A program made the translations under genes and the position numbers. The notes below the pieces were generated by a model, which was not told where the DNA came from, made no database searches, and worked only from the letters and a program-made list of their open reading frames with translations. Positions 44,897 through 53,062 of a stretch of DNA of 64,000 bases are shown in pieces. The stretch lies in assembly GCF_001570565.1 (NCBI RefSeq), contig NZ_BBXE01000016.1, positions 273,505 to 337,504 of the forward strand, given 5' to 3'. The first letter of the stretch is position 1. Each line of letters opens with the position of its first letter. The stretch is from Herbidospora yilanensis (lineage in GTDB: Bacteria; Actinomycetota; Actinomycetes; Streptosporangiales; Streptosporangiaceae).

Positions 44897-45760
44897 ATGG
44901 CAGCCAAGGACGGGGACGGCTGGGCCCACTGCGGACGCGGTCACCAGCACTGGGGCGTACATGGAGCCTCCGGCCTGCTCGCCGTGCACCACACGGCGCG
45001 GGCGTCCTATGTCCTGATGCAGAAAAGAGCCCTGTGGAGTCACCACGGCGGAACGTGGGGGCTCCCCGGGGGTGCGATCGACAGCCACGAAGACGCGATC
45101 ACCGGCGCGTTGCGTGAGGCACACGAAGAAACCGCCCTTACTCGCGACGCCCTGCGGGTGCGGGGCGTGTACCTGGACGACCACGGCGGCTGGACCTACC
45201 AGACCGTGATCGCGACGGCTGTGGAGAAACTCCCCGTCCGCCTGAACATGGAGAGCACCGCTCTCCGCTGGGTGACCTTGGCCGAACTGCCCCGCCGGCG
45301 TTTGCACCCCGGATTCGCGGAGACGTGGCCAGTGGTGAGTGAAATGCTGAAACCGCTGGTCGTAGTGGTCGACGCGGCCAATGTGATCGGCGCACGGGCG
45401 GAACACGGCTGGTGGCGCGACCGCGCCGGGGCGACGTCGCGGCTGCTGGCCGAGCTGGTCGAACTGGCCGTCGACGGGGTGATCGCCCCGATCGAGGGCC
45501 TGCCGTTGCTGACCCGGCGGTTTCCACAGGTCGTCGTGGTGGTCGAGGGCACGGCCCGGGGGGCGAAGATTCCCGAGGGGCTGATCGACGTACGTGCGGC
45601 GGAGGGGAGCGGGGACGACACGATCGTGGCGGTCGTCCGGGAGGCCCCGGTCTGGGAGACGGTGCTGGTGGTGACGGCTGACCGGGGGCTGCGCGAACGC
45701 GTGCGGGCGGAGGGGGCCCTGGTGACCGGGCCGAAGTGGCTGCTGGGGCAACTTTCCTGA
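44897..45760 (+). CDS. NUDIX hydrolase fused to a NYN/PIN-like nuclease domain
   Basis: A 287-residue two-domain protein. Residues 25-145 are a NUDIX hydrolase with the box GGAIDSHEDAITGALREAHEE. Residues 153-287 form a PIN/NYN-like fold: VVVVDAANVIG (Asp159), SGDDTIV (Asp240/241) and VVTADRGLRERV (Asp262) place the acidic residues expected of a metal-dependent RNase. The combination suggests cleavage of a nucleoside-diphosphate-linked moiety (or RNA cap) together with RNA degradation; this is inference. A HCGRGHQHWG segment at residues 11-20 has Cys and His residues that could bind metal. ATG 44897 follows the small gene at 44637. Confidence 0.8.
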   Translation: MAAKDGDGWAHCGRGHQHWGVHGASGLLAVHHTARASYVLMQKRALWSHHGGTWGLPGGAIDSHEDAITGALREAHEETALTRDALRVRGVYLDDHGGWTYQTVIATAVEKLPVRLNMESTALRWVTLAELPRRRLHPGFAETWPVVSEMLKPLVVVVDAANVIGARAEHGWWRDRAGATSRLLAELVELAVDGVIAPIEGLPLLTRRFPQVVVVVEGTARGAKIPEGLIDVRAAEGSGDDTIVAVVREAPVWETVLVVTADRGLRERVRAEGALVTGPKWLLGQLS

Positions 45761-45861
45761 ACGCCGGGGTCGCCGGCGGGTGCACTGAAGACTTTTCCAC
45801 ATTTCCACAGGCCTCGCGTCGTCGTCCGCCGACCTCCGGCCGGTCTGGAAGCATCGGGCCC

Positions 45862-46851
45862 GTGGTCGAGCGTCTTGAGGTTCCCCCCGCGGCGGTGCCG
45901 CCCGCCGACGCGGGGTCGGAGGGCCGGCCCGCGTCCGGCTCGTGGGTGTTCGTCGCCCTGCTCTGCCTGCTCTTGCTCGGGCAGTTCGTCTACGCGCCCT
46001 ATCTGACCTCTCCCGCGCTCCAGACCTGGTCGACGGTCTTCGTCGCCATCTGCGTCCAGGCGCTGCCGTTCCTGGTCTTCGGGGTGCTGCTGTCCGCGGC
46101 TATCACGGCTTTCGTGCCGGCCTCCTTCTGGATCAGGGCGCTGCCCAGGCGGGCGGCCCTGGCCGTGCCGGTGGCGGGGGTGGCGGGGGCCGTGCTCCCG
46201 GGGTGTGAGTGCGCTTCGGTGCCGGTGGCGTCCGGGCTGATCTCGCGGGGGGTGACGCCTTCGGCGGCGCTGGCGTTCCTGTTGTCCTCGCCGGCGATCA
46301 ATCCGGTGGTCGTCGTGGCGACCGTGGTCGCCTTTCCCGGGCAGCCGATGATGGCGGTGGCCCGGTTCGCGGCCTCGCTGGTGGTGGCGGTGCTGGCCGG
46401 GTGGGTCTGGTTGCGGTTCGGCAAGGGGGAGTGGCTGCGGGCACGGCACCACGACCACGCCGGGTTCGCCGAGGCGGTGCGCCATGACCTCCTCCACGCC
46501 GGAGGCTTCCTGGTCGTCGGCGGCATGGCGGCGGCCACCATGAACGTGATCGTGCCGCGCGAATGGCTGAACACGCTGGCCGGGAACCTCTGGTTGTCGG
46601 TGCTCGCGCTCGCTCTGCTGGCGGTGGTCCTGTCGATCTGCTCGGAGGCCGACGCGTTCGTGGCCGCCTCGCTGACCGCCTTCTCGCCGACCGCGCGGCT
46701 GGCCTTCCTCGTGGTCGGGCCGATGGTCGACCTGAAGCTGATCGCCCTCCAGGCCGGCACGTTCGGCCGCGGGTTCGCCGCCCGGTTCGTGCCGCTGACG
46801 TTCTCGCTGGCCGTCCTGGTCAGCGTCGTCACCGGGATGGTGCTGCTGTGA
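45862..46851 (+). CDS. YraQ/UPF0718-type permease
   Basis: A 329-residue membrane protein with about eight helices, matching the predicted permease family DUF318 (YraQ/YcgR). The key motif PGCECASVPVASGL (two Cys) follows helix 3, and a related segment ICSEADAFVAASL lies in the second half. The substrate is not established. GTG at 45862 begins the reading frame; upstream sequence carries two DnaA-box-like TTTTCCACA/TTTCCACAG motifs (45793-45810). It overlaps the next gene (GTGA at 46848-46851), so the two are translationally coupled. Confidence 0.82.
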   Translation: MVERLEVPPAAVPPADAGSEGRPASGSWVFVALLCLLLLGQFVYAPYLTSPALQTWSTVFVAICVQALPFLVFGVLLSAAITAFVPASFWIRALPRRAALAVPVAGVAGAVLPGCECASVPVASGLISRGVTPSAALAFLLSSPAINPVVVVATVVAFPGQPMMAVARFAASLVVAVLAGWVWLRFGKGEWLRARHHDHAGFAEAVRHDLLHAGGFLVVGGMAAATMNVIVPREWLNTLAGNLWLSVLALALLAVVLSICSEADAFVAASLTAFSPTARLAFLVVGPMVDLKLIALQAGTFGRGFAARFVPLTFSLAVLVSVVTGMVLL

Positions 46852-47525
46852 ACCGGCTGACCCAGAGTCTCGTGCTCGTCCTGCTCGGCGGGGCGGTGCT
46901 GCGGATCACGACGGTGTCGAACGAATACCTCACCTACGTCAAGCCGGGGTTCCGCTACTTCCTGATCGCCGCCGGCGCGGCCGTGCTGGTCGTCGGCGCG
47001 GCAGGGCTCTTCAAGAAGGAGGACGGCCATCGCGGGCCGTGGGTGGCGTGGCTGCTCACCCTGCCGGTCTTCGCGATCTTCCTGGTCGCGCCGCCGCCAC
47101 TGGGCAGCTACGCCGCCCGGTCTGAGGAGGCGCCCGCGCGGCCGGTGGGGGCGTTGACGGCGTACACGCCGCTGACCCGGCCGGTGACCGAGATGACCAT
47201 CGGCGAGTTCCTCGACCGGGCCTGGGGCGACCCGACGAAGTCGCTGACGGGCAGGCAGGTGAGGCTGACCGGGTTCGCGGTGCCGTCGAAGAAGGAGGGC
47301 CGGTGGTATGTCGCGCGTATGCAGATCGCCTGCTGCGCGGCCGACGCCGTGCCGCTGAAGGTGGCGGTTCTCGGCTTCCCGTCCCCGGCGGAGAACCAGT
47401 GGATCGAGGTCACCGGCACCTGGGTGCCGCCGAAGGCCGGCGGCCCCCAGCCCGGCACGGTCGCCCCCGAACTGGACGCGGCCGACGTGGCGGAGATCCC
47501 CCAGCCGGTCGAACCCTACGAGTGA
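46848..47525 (+). CDS. TIGR03943-family putative permease subunit
   Basis: A 225-residue protein with two N-terminal helices (about 5-25 and 36-56), a third (about 67-84), and a soluble extracytoplasmic domain (about 100-220) with the motif MQIACCAADAVPL (two Cys). These proteins always accompany YraQ-type permeases and form its partner subunit. GTG at 46848 overlaps the permease stop. A long terminator follows. Confidence 0.85.
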   Translation: MNRLTQSLVLVLLGGAVLRITTVSNEYLTYVKPGFRYFLIAAGAAVLVVGAAGLFKKEDGHRGPWVAWLLTLPVFAIFLVAPPPLGSYAARSEEAPARPVGALTAYTPLTRPVTEMTIGEFLDRAWGDPTKSLTGRQVRLTGFAVPSKKEGRWYVARMQIACCAADAVPLKVAVLGFPSPAENQWIEVTGTWVPPKAGGPQPGTVAPELDAADVAEIPQPVEPYE

Positions 47526-47538
47526 CCGACGCGGAAAA

Positions 47539-47587
47539 CGAACGGGGCGGACGCCGGGCAGGGGAATCCCGGCGTTCGCCCCGTTCG
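47539..47587. terminator. Long terminator between convergent genes
   Basis: A 20-bp stem with a single mismatch (47539-47558 with 47568-47587) and a 9-nt loop, lying between the permease operon and the CHAP gene. Confidence 0.85.
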
Positions 47588-47595
47588 AGGGTGGG

Positions 47596-48399
47596 TCAGC
47601 GTTTGCCGCACGCGACCCAGTGAGAGATGAGCTTCTTGAGAGCGCCGCTCTTCTTGGCGGCGGCCAGGCCGAGCGCGACGGGCAGCAGCAGGGCGCCGGC
47701 CGCCAACGGCTCGGGAGTTCCGGTCAGCATGCCGTTGACGTCGTCGGGGTTGACCTTCTGCGCGGTCATCGACTGCGTCGACTCGGCGACCGGCTTCTCG
47801 ACGGTGACGAGTTCCGGGGTGCCGGTCAGCATGCCGTTCACGTCGGCTGACTTGACCTGCTTGGTGGTGACCGGCATCGCCGTCTCGGCGGCGGTCTTCT
47901 TGGCGGCCAGGTTGACGGTCTTCTCCTGGGCCTGGAACTTCTCGCGGACCTTCTCCGGGTAGCCGTAGCCGACGATGGTGCCGTCGGTGCGGAGCTTGGT
48001 CACGACCGCGTTGCTGATGTTGCCCTCGATCGTCTGGACGGTCTGGTCGTTGATGACCTCCTTGACCAGTCCGACGTGGTCGATGGCGCTGATCTGCTTC
48101 GAGTGTCCCCAGTCGAAGAAGACGATGGCGCCGGGAACGGGCTTGGTTCCCCACGCGCCCTGGTCCTTGAACCACTGGGCGTGCTCGGGGGTGTAGCTGA
48201 ACTGGCCGACGTCCTGCGCCTGACCGGTCTGGTGGGCGGCCCAGGAGACGAACATGTCGCACCAGGCGGCGTCCTTGTAGCCCGGCTTCTTGACGACGTT
48301 CTGGCCGAACCACTCTCCGAACTTGGATGATCCGTTGACCTCGGCATAACCCATCTGGGAGTTGGCCATGTTGATCAGCGCGTCAGCGTAGTTCGTCAT
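47596..48399 (-). CDS. CHAP-domain protein without N-terminal signal peptide
   Basis: A 267-residue protein. A CHAP amidase/peptidase domain occupies about residues 5-145: catalytic Cys47 in AAWCDMFVSW and His108 in IDHVGLV. A linker contains two identical DVNGMLTGTPE units (186-196 and 220-230), 34 residues apart. A hydrophobic segment (about 232-248) and a basic end (KKSGALKKLISHWVACGKR) follow. There is no recognisable signal peptide, so export would need another route (holin, type VII system or tail anchoring). ATG at 48399 has AGGA 6 nt upstream. Confidence 0.82.
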   Translation of the reverse strand: MTNYADALINMANSQMGYAEVNGSSKFGEWFGQNVVKKPGYKDAAWCDMFVSWAAHQTGQAQDVGQFSYTPEHAQWFKDQGAWGTKPVPGAIVFFDWGHSKQISAIDHVGLVKEVINDQTVQTIEGNISNAVVTKLRTDGTIVGYGYPEKVREKFQAQEKTVNLAAKKTAAETAMPVTTKQVKSADVNGMLTGTPELVTVEKPVAESTQSMTAQKVNPDDVNGMLTGTPEPLAAGALLLPVALGLAAAKKSGALKKLISHWVACGKR

Positions 48400-48725
48400 G
48401 AGAATCCTGAACGATTCCGATCGTGACTGTCGACCGCGCCGCATGGCGGTAGATCGGATTCGCTCTCTGTAGACAGTGGGGCAGTTCTCGCTTTACCGGC
48501 GTGGGTACCGGAGTGGGGCGATCCTTGCGGCAACTTTGGTCACGGATTACCGCGACAGGTCCCAATCTATCCACGCTCAAGCCGGGGTCAAACGGTTCGC
48601 GCCGTTCTTTACCGTTTACCTGGTTTATTGCTTTCGGCGACGGGATTTTACTTTTATCGATTTCCCCTACCGGCAAGGCGATTCCGTGCTCCACAGGAGA
48701 TCACCGGCCCTGGTGACGTCAACGG
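48400..48725. other. 326-bp non-coding, lower-GC gap
   Basis: It holds the promoter side of the CHAP gene and the head of a decayed carboxypeptidase gene. Both strands show short open frames without coding-like third positions. No riboswitch, tRNA or repeat was recognised. Confidence 0.5.
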
Positions 48726-49690
48726 ATGCTTTACCCAAAGAAGCTCAAACAGGGTGATCGTATCGCCGCCGTCTCACCCGGTTCGATCATGGTCTGAGTC
48801 GCCTCCGCGACGAGTTCGGGCTGGTCACAGTGGAGTTGCCGACTACGCGGAGGATGGAGGCGACGCCACACGAAAGGGCCGCCGACCTCACCGCCGCGTT
48901 CGCCGATCCGTCGATAAAGGCGGTCGTCGCGGCCATCGGGGGCGACGACCAGATCACCGTCATCCCCCATCTCGACGACGACGTGATCCGGCGCAATCCC
49001 GAGCCGTTCTTCGGCTACAGCGACAACACCAACCTGCTCGCGCACCTATGGCGGGGTTCGGTGATGGTGTAATTCGGCCGGGGCGGCGCCATGCATCCGA
49101 TCACCAAGGCTTCTTTACCTGTCGCGTTCTTTACTTCCGGCCCGTTCGAGCTCACGGAGTCGCGCGAATACGGAGACGTCGAACAGGACTGGGAAGATCC
49201 GGAATTCGTCAATAGCGCGCCGCTGATGAGTGAATGCGGCGGCTGGATATGGCACAACGCCGGTCGTGTGGTCGAGGGCGTCACGTGGGGCGGCAACCTG
49301 GAGATCCTCACCTGGCTGCCGGCGGCCGACCGGGACATCGCCGCGCCCGAGGCCTACACGGGGATGGTCCTGGTCGTCGAGACCAGTGAGGAGATGCCGT
49401 CGGCGACCGAGGTGTTCCGCATGCTGCGCAACCTCGGGGAGCGCGGGATCCTCGGGCGGTGGTGTGCGGGCGGGCGAAGGCGTGGTCGTTCGAGCACCGG
49501 AACGGGCCCGGCGAGAAGGCGCGCTACGCGCGCGAGCAGCGGGAGGCGATCCTCAGGGCGCTGGCCGTCTACACGCCCGAGGCGCTGGCCGTGTTCGACG
49601 TCGACCTCGGGCACACCGACCCGCAGGTGGTCATCCCCTATGGGGGCCGGATGCGGCTCGACGGGCCGGCCCGGAAGATCACCGTGGTTT
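48726..49690 (+). pseudogene. Decayed LD-carboxypeptidase (peptidase S66, MccF-like)
   Basis: Pieces of an S66 peptidase lie in order but in broken frames: MLYPKKLKQGDRIAAVSPGS from ATG 48726, ending at a TGA near 48785; a second frame from GLSRLRDEFGL through the catalytic-Ser-region counterpart VVAAIGGDDQ and GYSDNTNLLAHLW, ended by an in-frame TAA at 49070-49072; then FGRGGAMHPITKASL through EVFRMLRNLGERG; and, after a frameshift near 49455, GRAKAWSFEHRNGPGEKARY to RKITVVY. Short deletions are also evident (between SPGS and GLSR, and after LAHLW). The end overlaps the opposite lipoprotein gene. Non-functional. Confidence 0.85.
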
Positions 49691-49978
49691 ACCGACCGCC
49701 GCGCACTTGGCGTCCCACTCGGGGACCCGGATCAGCGACGGGTTGGCGACGCCGCTCTCGCCGCGCAGTCCGCTCGACGTGCTGGCGAACGCCACGCCCT
49801 CGATGCAGATCCGGGCCACGTTCGGGAAGTTGTCGGCGTTGCGGAAGACCTCGATGTAGTCGACGTCGTTGATCTTGTCGGGCGGTGCGCCCGCCTCGCC
49901 GCCTCGGTCGCCTAACTGGGCCGAGCAGCCGGTCAGGAGCAGGGTGAGCAGAAGTGCCCCCATGGCCTTGGTCGTCAC
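49679..49978 (-). CDS. Small lipoprotein
   Basis: A 99-residue exported lipoprotein with lipobox LLTGC (Cys18). The mature part has two further Cys (ARICIEGVAF and DAKCAAVG, likely a disulfide) and the sequence VFRNADNFPNVARICIEG, typical of small secreted actinobacterial proteins. GTG at 49978 is used; ATG at 49963 would shorten the signal peptide and remains possible. The 3' end overlaps the carboxypeptidase pseudogene. Confidence 0.7.
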   Translation of the reverse strand: MTTKAMGALLLTLLLTGCSAQLGDRGGEAGAPPDKINDVDYIEVFRNADNFPNVARICIEGVAFASTSSGLRGESGVANPSLIRVPEWDAKCAAVGKPR

Positions 49979-50010
49979 AAGGGCACTTTCTCATGATTTC
50001 GGGCGGATTC

Positions 50011-50745
50011 TCAGCGCCCGCTCTTACTGAAGTGCTGGTAGTCCTTGGTGCCGGTCCAGTTGCCGCCCCAGCCCCATCCGATGCTCGCGAAGGCCTCGAC
50101 CACCCGGTCGCCGGCGTTGATCACGCCGGGCTTCTTCAGCGGCCGGTGGACGAAGTCGTCGGCGTTGCTGTGGGCGTGCGAGCCGTCGGCCGCCACGTAG
50201 GGGTTCTCCCTCGGGTTGAGGTCGACGGCCAGGCCGTAGGCGTGCTGCGACCAGTTCGTCGAGCCCGTCGCCGCGCGGCAGTTGAAGGCGGAGGTGTTGT
50301 CGGCGTCGATCGAGGCGTAGTCGTCGCCCTGGTACTTGTCGACCGGCTCCATACGCTTGATGGGATAGCGGAAGTCGTACAACTTCTTGAAGACCGAGGT
50401 GACGTCCTCGGCCACCGAGGCGTTCACGACCAGTTGCCCCGTGTGGGCCCTGTCGTCGAATCCCCAGTACGTCATGGTGATCATCCGCAGGTCGTTCAGG
50501 CCGACCGGGCAGCCCGGACGCCAGGAGTGTCTCACCTGGTCCCGGGTCACCTTCGTGATCTTGGACGTGAACTCCGGCGGGGCCGTCGGTGTCGGCGACG
50601 GGGTGGCGGCGGCGGACGCCGCGGGCGTCGTTTCCGTCACGATCGGGGCGGGCGAGACGGCGCGAGTGCCGGCCGTGGCGCCGCACGCCACCGCCCCCAG
50701 ACTCGCCGTCAGCCCCACTACCAGCGCTGACCTGCGGATTGACAT
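50011..50745 (-). CDS. M15-family peptidoglycan peptidase, exported
   Basis: A 244-residue protein: signal/lipoprotein-like N-terminus (LGAVACGA), a Thr/Pro/Ala linker, and a D-Ala-D-Ala carboxypeptidase / endolysin-like M15_4 domain. Zinc ligands are in SQHAYGLAVDLNP (His and Asp) and DYQHFS (His), with the substrate Arg/Asp pair in RAATGSTNWS. It should cleave peptidoglycan stem peptides outside the cell. ATG at 50745 begins the signal peptide. It is 253 bp from the divergent ATPase gene. Confidence 0.85.
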   Translation of the reverse strand: MSIRRSALVVGLTASLGAVACGATAGTRAVSPAPIVTETTPAASAAATPSPTPTAPPEFTSKITKVTRDQVRHSWRPGCPVGLNDLRMITMTYWGFDDRAHTGQLVVNASVAEDVTSVFKKLYDFRYPIKRMEPVDKYQGDDYASIDADNTSAFNCRAATGSTNWSQHAYGLAVDLNPRENPYVAADGSHAHSNADDFVHRPLKKPGVINAGDRVVEAFASIGWGWGGNWTGTKDYQHFSKSGR

Positions 50746-50937
50746 GCTTCGAGCGTACCCACGCGGATGTCGTACTTTCCGGTCGACGTCAGGGTTTTAC
50801 GGTGAAACGCTCGCGCACGTGTTCGGATCCGCGCTACAGTCGATCGCATCGGATCGAACAGATGTTCCCTGCGAAAGCCCTGGTAGGTGGTGTGCGATGG
50901 CGGTCGGGCTGGTGGCGCGGCCTCACGGCGCGACACG

Positions 50938-50955
50938 CCGTAGGTCTTTCTACGG
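50938..50955. promoter_or_regulatory. Inverted repeat upstream of the ATPase gene
   Basis: CCGTAG (50938-50943) and CTACGG (50950-50955) form a perfect 6-bp inverted repeat, followed at 50960-50965 by another TCTACG-like copy. It lies 30 bp before the -10 TAAAGT (50985-50990) of the ATPase gene. Similar CTACG units occur in the hairpin after that gene. Confidence 0.4.
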
Positions 50956-50998
50956 AAATCTACGACGGCCGCTATATCCGGTCATAAAGTCCGACACC

Positions 50999-52180
50999 GT
51001 GGACCCTGTGCGCAACCCCTATGCCCCCGGTGCGGGGCAGCGCCCTCCCGAGCTGGCCGGGCGCGATCGTGAGCTGCAGCAGTTCGAGGTCGTGCTGGAG
51101 CGGGTGGCCCGTGGGCGGCCCGAGCGGAGCATGGTGATCACCGGGCTTCGGGGCGTCGGCAAGACCGTGCTGCTCAACACGTTCAAGTCGATGGCCATCC
51201 AGCGGTTGTGGGGGACCGGCAAGATCGAGGCCCGGCCCGAGCAGTCGATCCGGCGGCCCGTCGCGGCGGCGCTCCACATGGCGGTCCGCGAGCTGGCGCC
51301 CCGGCATCGGGCTCCGGAGCGGATCGACGAGTTCCTGGGCGTGCTGAAGGCGTTCGCGATGCGCGATCCGTCGGCCGCCAAGGGCACCACCCACTGGTCA
51401 CCGGGCATCGACGTCCCCGCCGCGCGCGGCCGGGCCGACTCCGGCGACCTTGAGATCGACCTGACCGAGTTGCTGAGCGACGCCGCCGGGGTCGCGACCG
51501 ACCTCGGGGTCGGGATCGCGCTGTTCATCGACGAGATGCAAGACGTGCCGGCCGCCGACATCTCGGCGCTCTGCGCGGCCTGTCACGAGTTGTCGCAGAT
51601 AGGCGGGCCGTTGATCGTGGTGGGCGCGGGGCTGCCGCACCTGCCGTCGGTGTTGTCGGCGTCCAAGAGCTATTCAGAACGGCTTTTCCGGTACGCCAGA
51701 ATCGACCGCCTCGACCGGGAAGCGGCCGACCTGGCGCTGATCGTCCCGGCCGAGGAAGAAGGCGTGGCGTTCACCAGCGAGGCCCTCGACGCCCTCTACG
51801 AGGCCGCCGACGGCTACCCCTACTTCGTGCAGGCCTACGGCAAGGTCGCCTGGGACCTGGCGCCGCGCAGCCCGATCACGGCCGAAGACATCAAGGTGTC
51901 GGCGCCCGAGGCCGAGGAGGAGCTCGCCGTCGGCTTCTTCGGCAGCCGCTACGAACGGGCGACGCCGGCCGAACGCGACTACATGCACGCCATGGCGCAA
52001 CTCGGCGACGACCCGGTGGCCACCGCCGAGGTCGCCGACGCGCTGGGGCGCAAACCGTCCAGCCTGTCGCCGGCCCGCGACAGCCTCATCAAGAAAGGCC
52101 TGATCTACAGCGCCGAACGCGGCCTGATCGCGTTCACCGTTCCCCATTTCGGCCGGTTCCTGCGTGCGCAGCCCGTCTGA
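50999..52180 (+). CDS. AAA ATPase with C-terminal winged helix
   Basis: A 393-residue STAND-like/AAA_16 ATPase. Walker A is GLRGVGKT (49-56), Walker B is ALFIDEMQDV (174-183), and sensor residues lie near VVGAGLPHLP. The C-terminal winged-helix (about 325-385) contains EVADALGRKPSSLSPARDSLIKKGLI. Such proteins resemble archaeal-type Orc/Cdc6-like ATPases and are widespread in actinobacteria without assigned function. GTG at 50999 lies 8 nt after TAAAGT, a leaderless start. A long hairpin follows. Confidence 0.8.
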   Translation: MDPVRNPYAPGAGQRPPELAGRDRELQQFEVVLERVARGRPERSMVITGLRGVGKTVLLNTFKSMAIQRLWGTGKIEARPEQSIRRPVAAALHMAVRELAPRHRAPERIDEFLGVLKAFAMRDPSAAKGTTHWSPGIDVPAARGRADSGDLEIDLTELLSDAAGVATDLGVGIALFIDEMQDVPAADISALCAACHELSQIGGPLIVVGAGLPHLPSVLSASKSYSERLFRYARIDRLDREAADLALIVPAEEEGVAFTSEALDALYEAADGYPYFVQAYGKVAWDLAPRSPITAEDIKVSAPEAEEELAVGFFGSRYERATPAERDYMHAMAQLGDDPVATAEVADALGRKPSSLSPARDSLIKKGLIYSAERGLIAFTVPHFGRFLRAQPV

Positions 52181-52189
52181 TCCCTTGTC

Positions 52190-52233
52190 CTCTCTACGGC
52201 TTTCTAGAGGGGAAGCTAGAGAGTCGTAGAGAG
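52190..52233. terminator. Terminator between ATPase and MauE-like genes
   Basis: An 18-bp stem with two G-T wobbles (52190-52207 with 52216-52233) and an 8-nt loop, 10 bp after the ATPase stop. Confidence 0.8.
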
Positions 52234-52258
52234 CTGAATCACCTCTGTCTAAGGGTTT

Positions 52259-53062
52259 CTAGAGTGAAGCCGAGACAGGGATAGATTGCTGGATGGGCGT
52301 GTGCCCGCCGACCACCGCGACGCGGACCGGCGGGCGCCGCCCGCTCAGGTAGACCGCGAAGACCACCTCCGCGCCGTTGAGCGCCTCGAAGACGAAGAAG
52401 CGCCAGCAGAGCTCCCGCCACGAGTCGCTCGGAATCTCGCTGCCGAGCAGGTGGGCGTGGTTGCGCCAGACCGCGCTCGACCGCAACCGGGCCGCCGCCC
52501 GCTCGGGAGCGAAGGGGCGCAACTCGCAGGGCGCGCGATACTTCAGCCGGGCGTAGGTCTCCTCGATCTCCGGCGACAGCGCCAGCAGGACCACCGTGAA
52601 ACCGGCCAGCCAGGCCAGGACCTCCCAGTCGAGCGCCGGCAGGCCGGGGGCGCCGTCGAGGGCGACGATAACGGCCATGGCGGTGAGGACGAGCGTGCGG
52701 CTGATCGCACGCAGGCCCACCGGGGTCGCGCTCACGTCGCCGAAACAGCCGCAACCCGCGTCGGGACGGCGGCGGCGCAGGTCGTACAGGACATAGGTGG
52801 CGACCGTGAAGAACGCCACGGTCATCCAGCGGGGGGCCGGGTGGTCGACCAGCAACAGGCCCGCCACCAGGCCGAACTCGCCGATCGCGCAGCCGATGAG
52901 GGCGTTCTTGCGCCAGTTCTCGGGGGCCAGCACGGCCGGGCCGAGCCGCCCGAAGGCGCCGGGCTCCGAGTCGCGCCCGGCCGTGACCAGCTTGGCGACC
53001 CCGCCGATCACGAGCATGAACATCAGAATGGGTTGCGCCGCCGCGGCGACCATCCTGCTCAC
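52259..53062 (-). CDS. MauE/DoxX-like membrane redox protein
   Basis: A 267-residue protein with about five helices in the first 180 residues. It has the MauE signature CGCFGD (Cys104, Cys106) after the second loop and a cytosolic C-terminal domain (about 185-267) with two more Cys (PCEL and ELCW). MauE-type proteins support disulfide formation in partner proteins. GTG at 53062 overlaps the stop of the upstream gene (GTGA), so it is translationally coupled to the Cys-rich DPBB protein, its likely client. Confidence 0.8.
   Translation of the reverse strand: MSRMVAAAAQPILMFMLVIGGVAKLVTAGRDSEPGAFGRLGPAVLAPENWRKNALIGCAIGEFGLVAGLLLVDHPAPRWMTVAFFTVATYVLYDLRRRRPDAGCGCFGDVSATPVGLRAISRTLVLTAMAVIVALDGAPGLPALDWEVLAWLAGFTVVLLALSPEIEETYARLKYRAPCELRPFAPERAAARLRSSAVWRNHAHLLGSEIPSDSWRELCWRFFVFEALNGAEVVFAVYLSGRRPPVRVAVVGGHTPIQQSIPVSASL

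Noticed and set aside
48400..48720. Possible c-di-AMP (ydaO-type) riboswitch before the CHAP gene, as often seen with actinobacterial wall hydrolases
   Set aside because: The conserved GGGGAACC-like segments could not be found on the coding strand.
48476..48757. 93-codon plus-strand frame before the carboxypeptidase remnant
   Set aside because: Weak third-position bias, no ribosome-binding site, no recognisable sequence.
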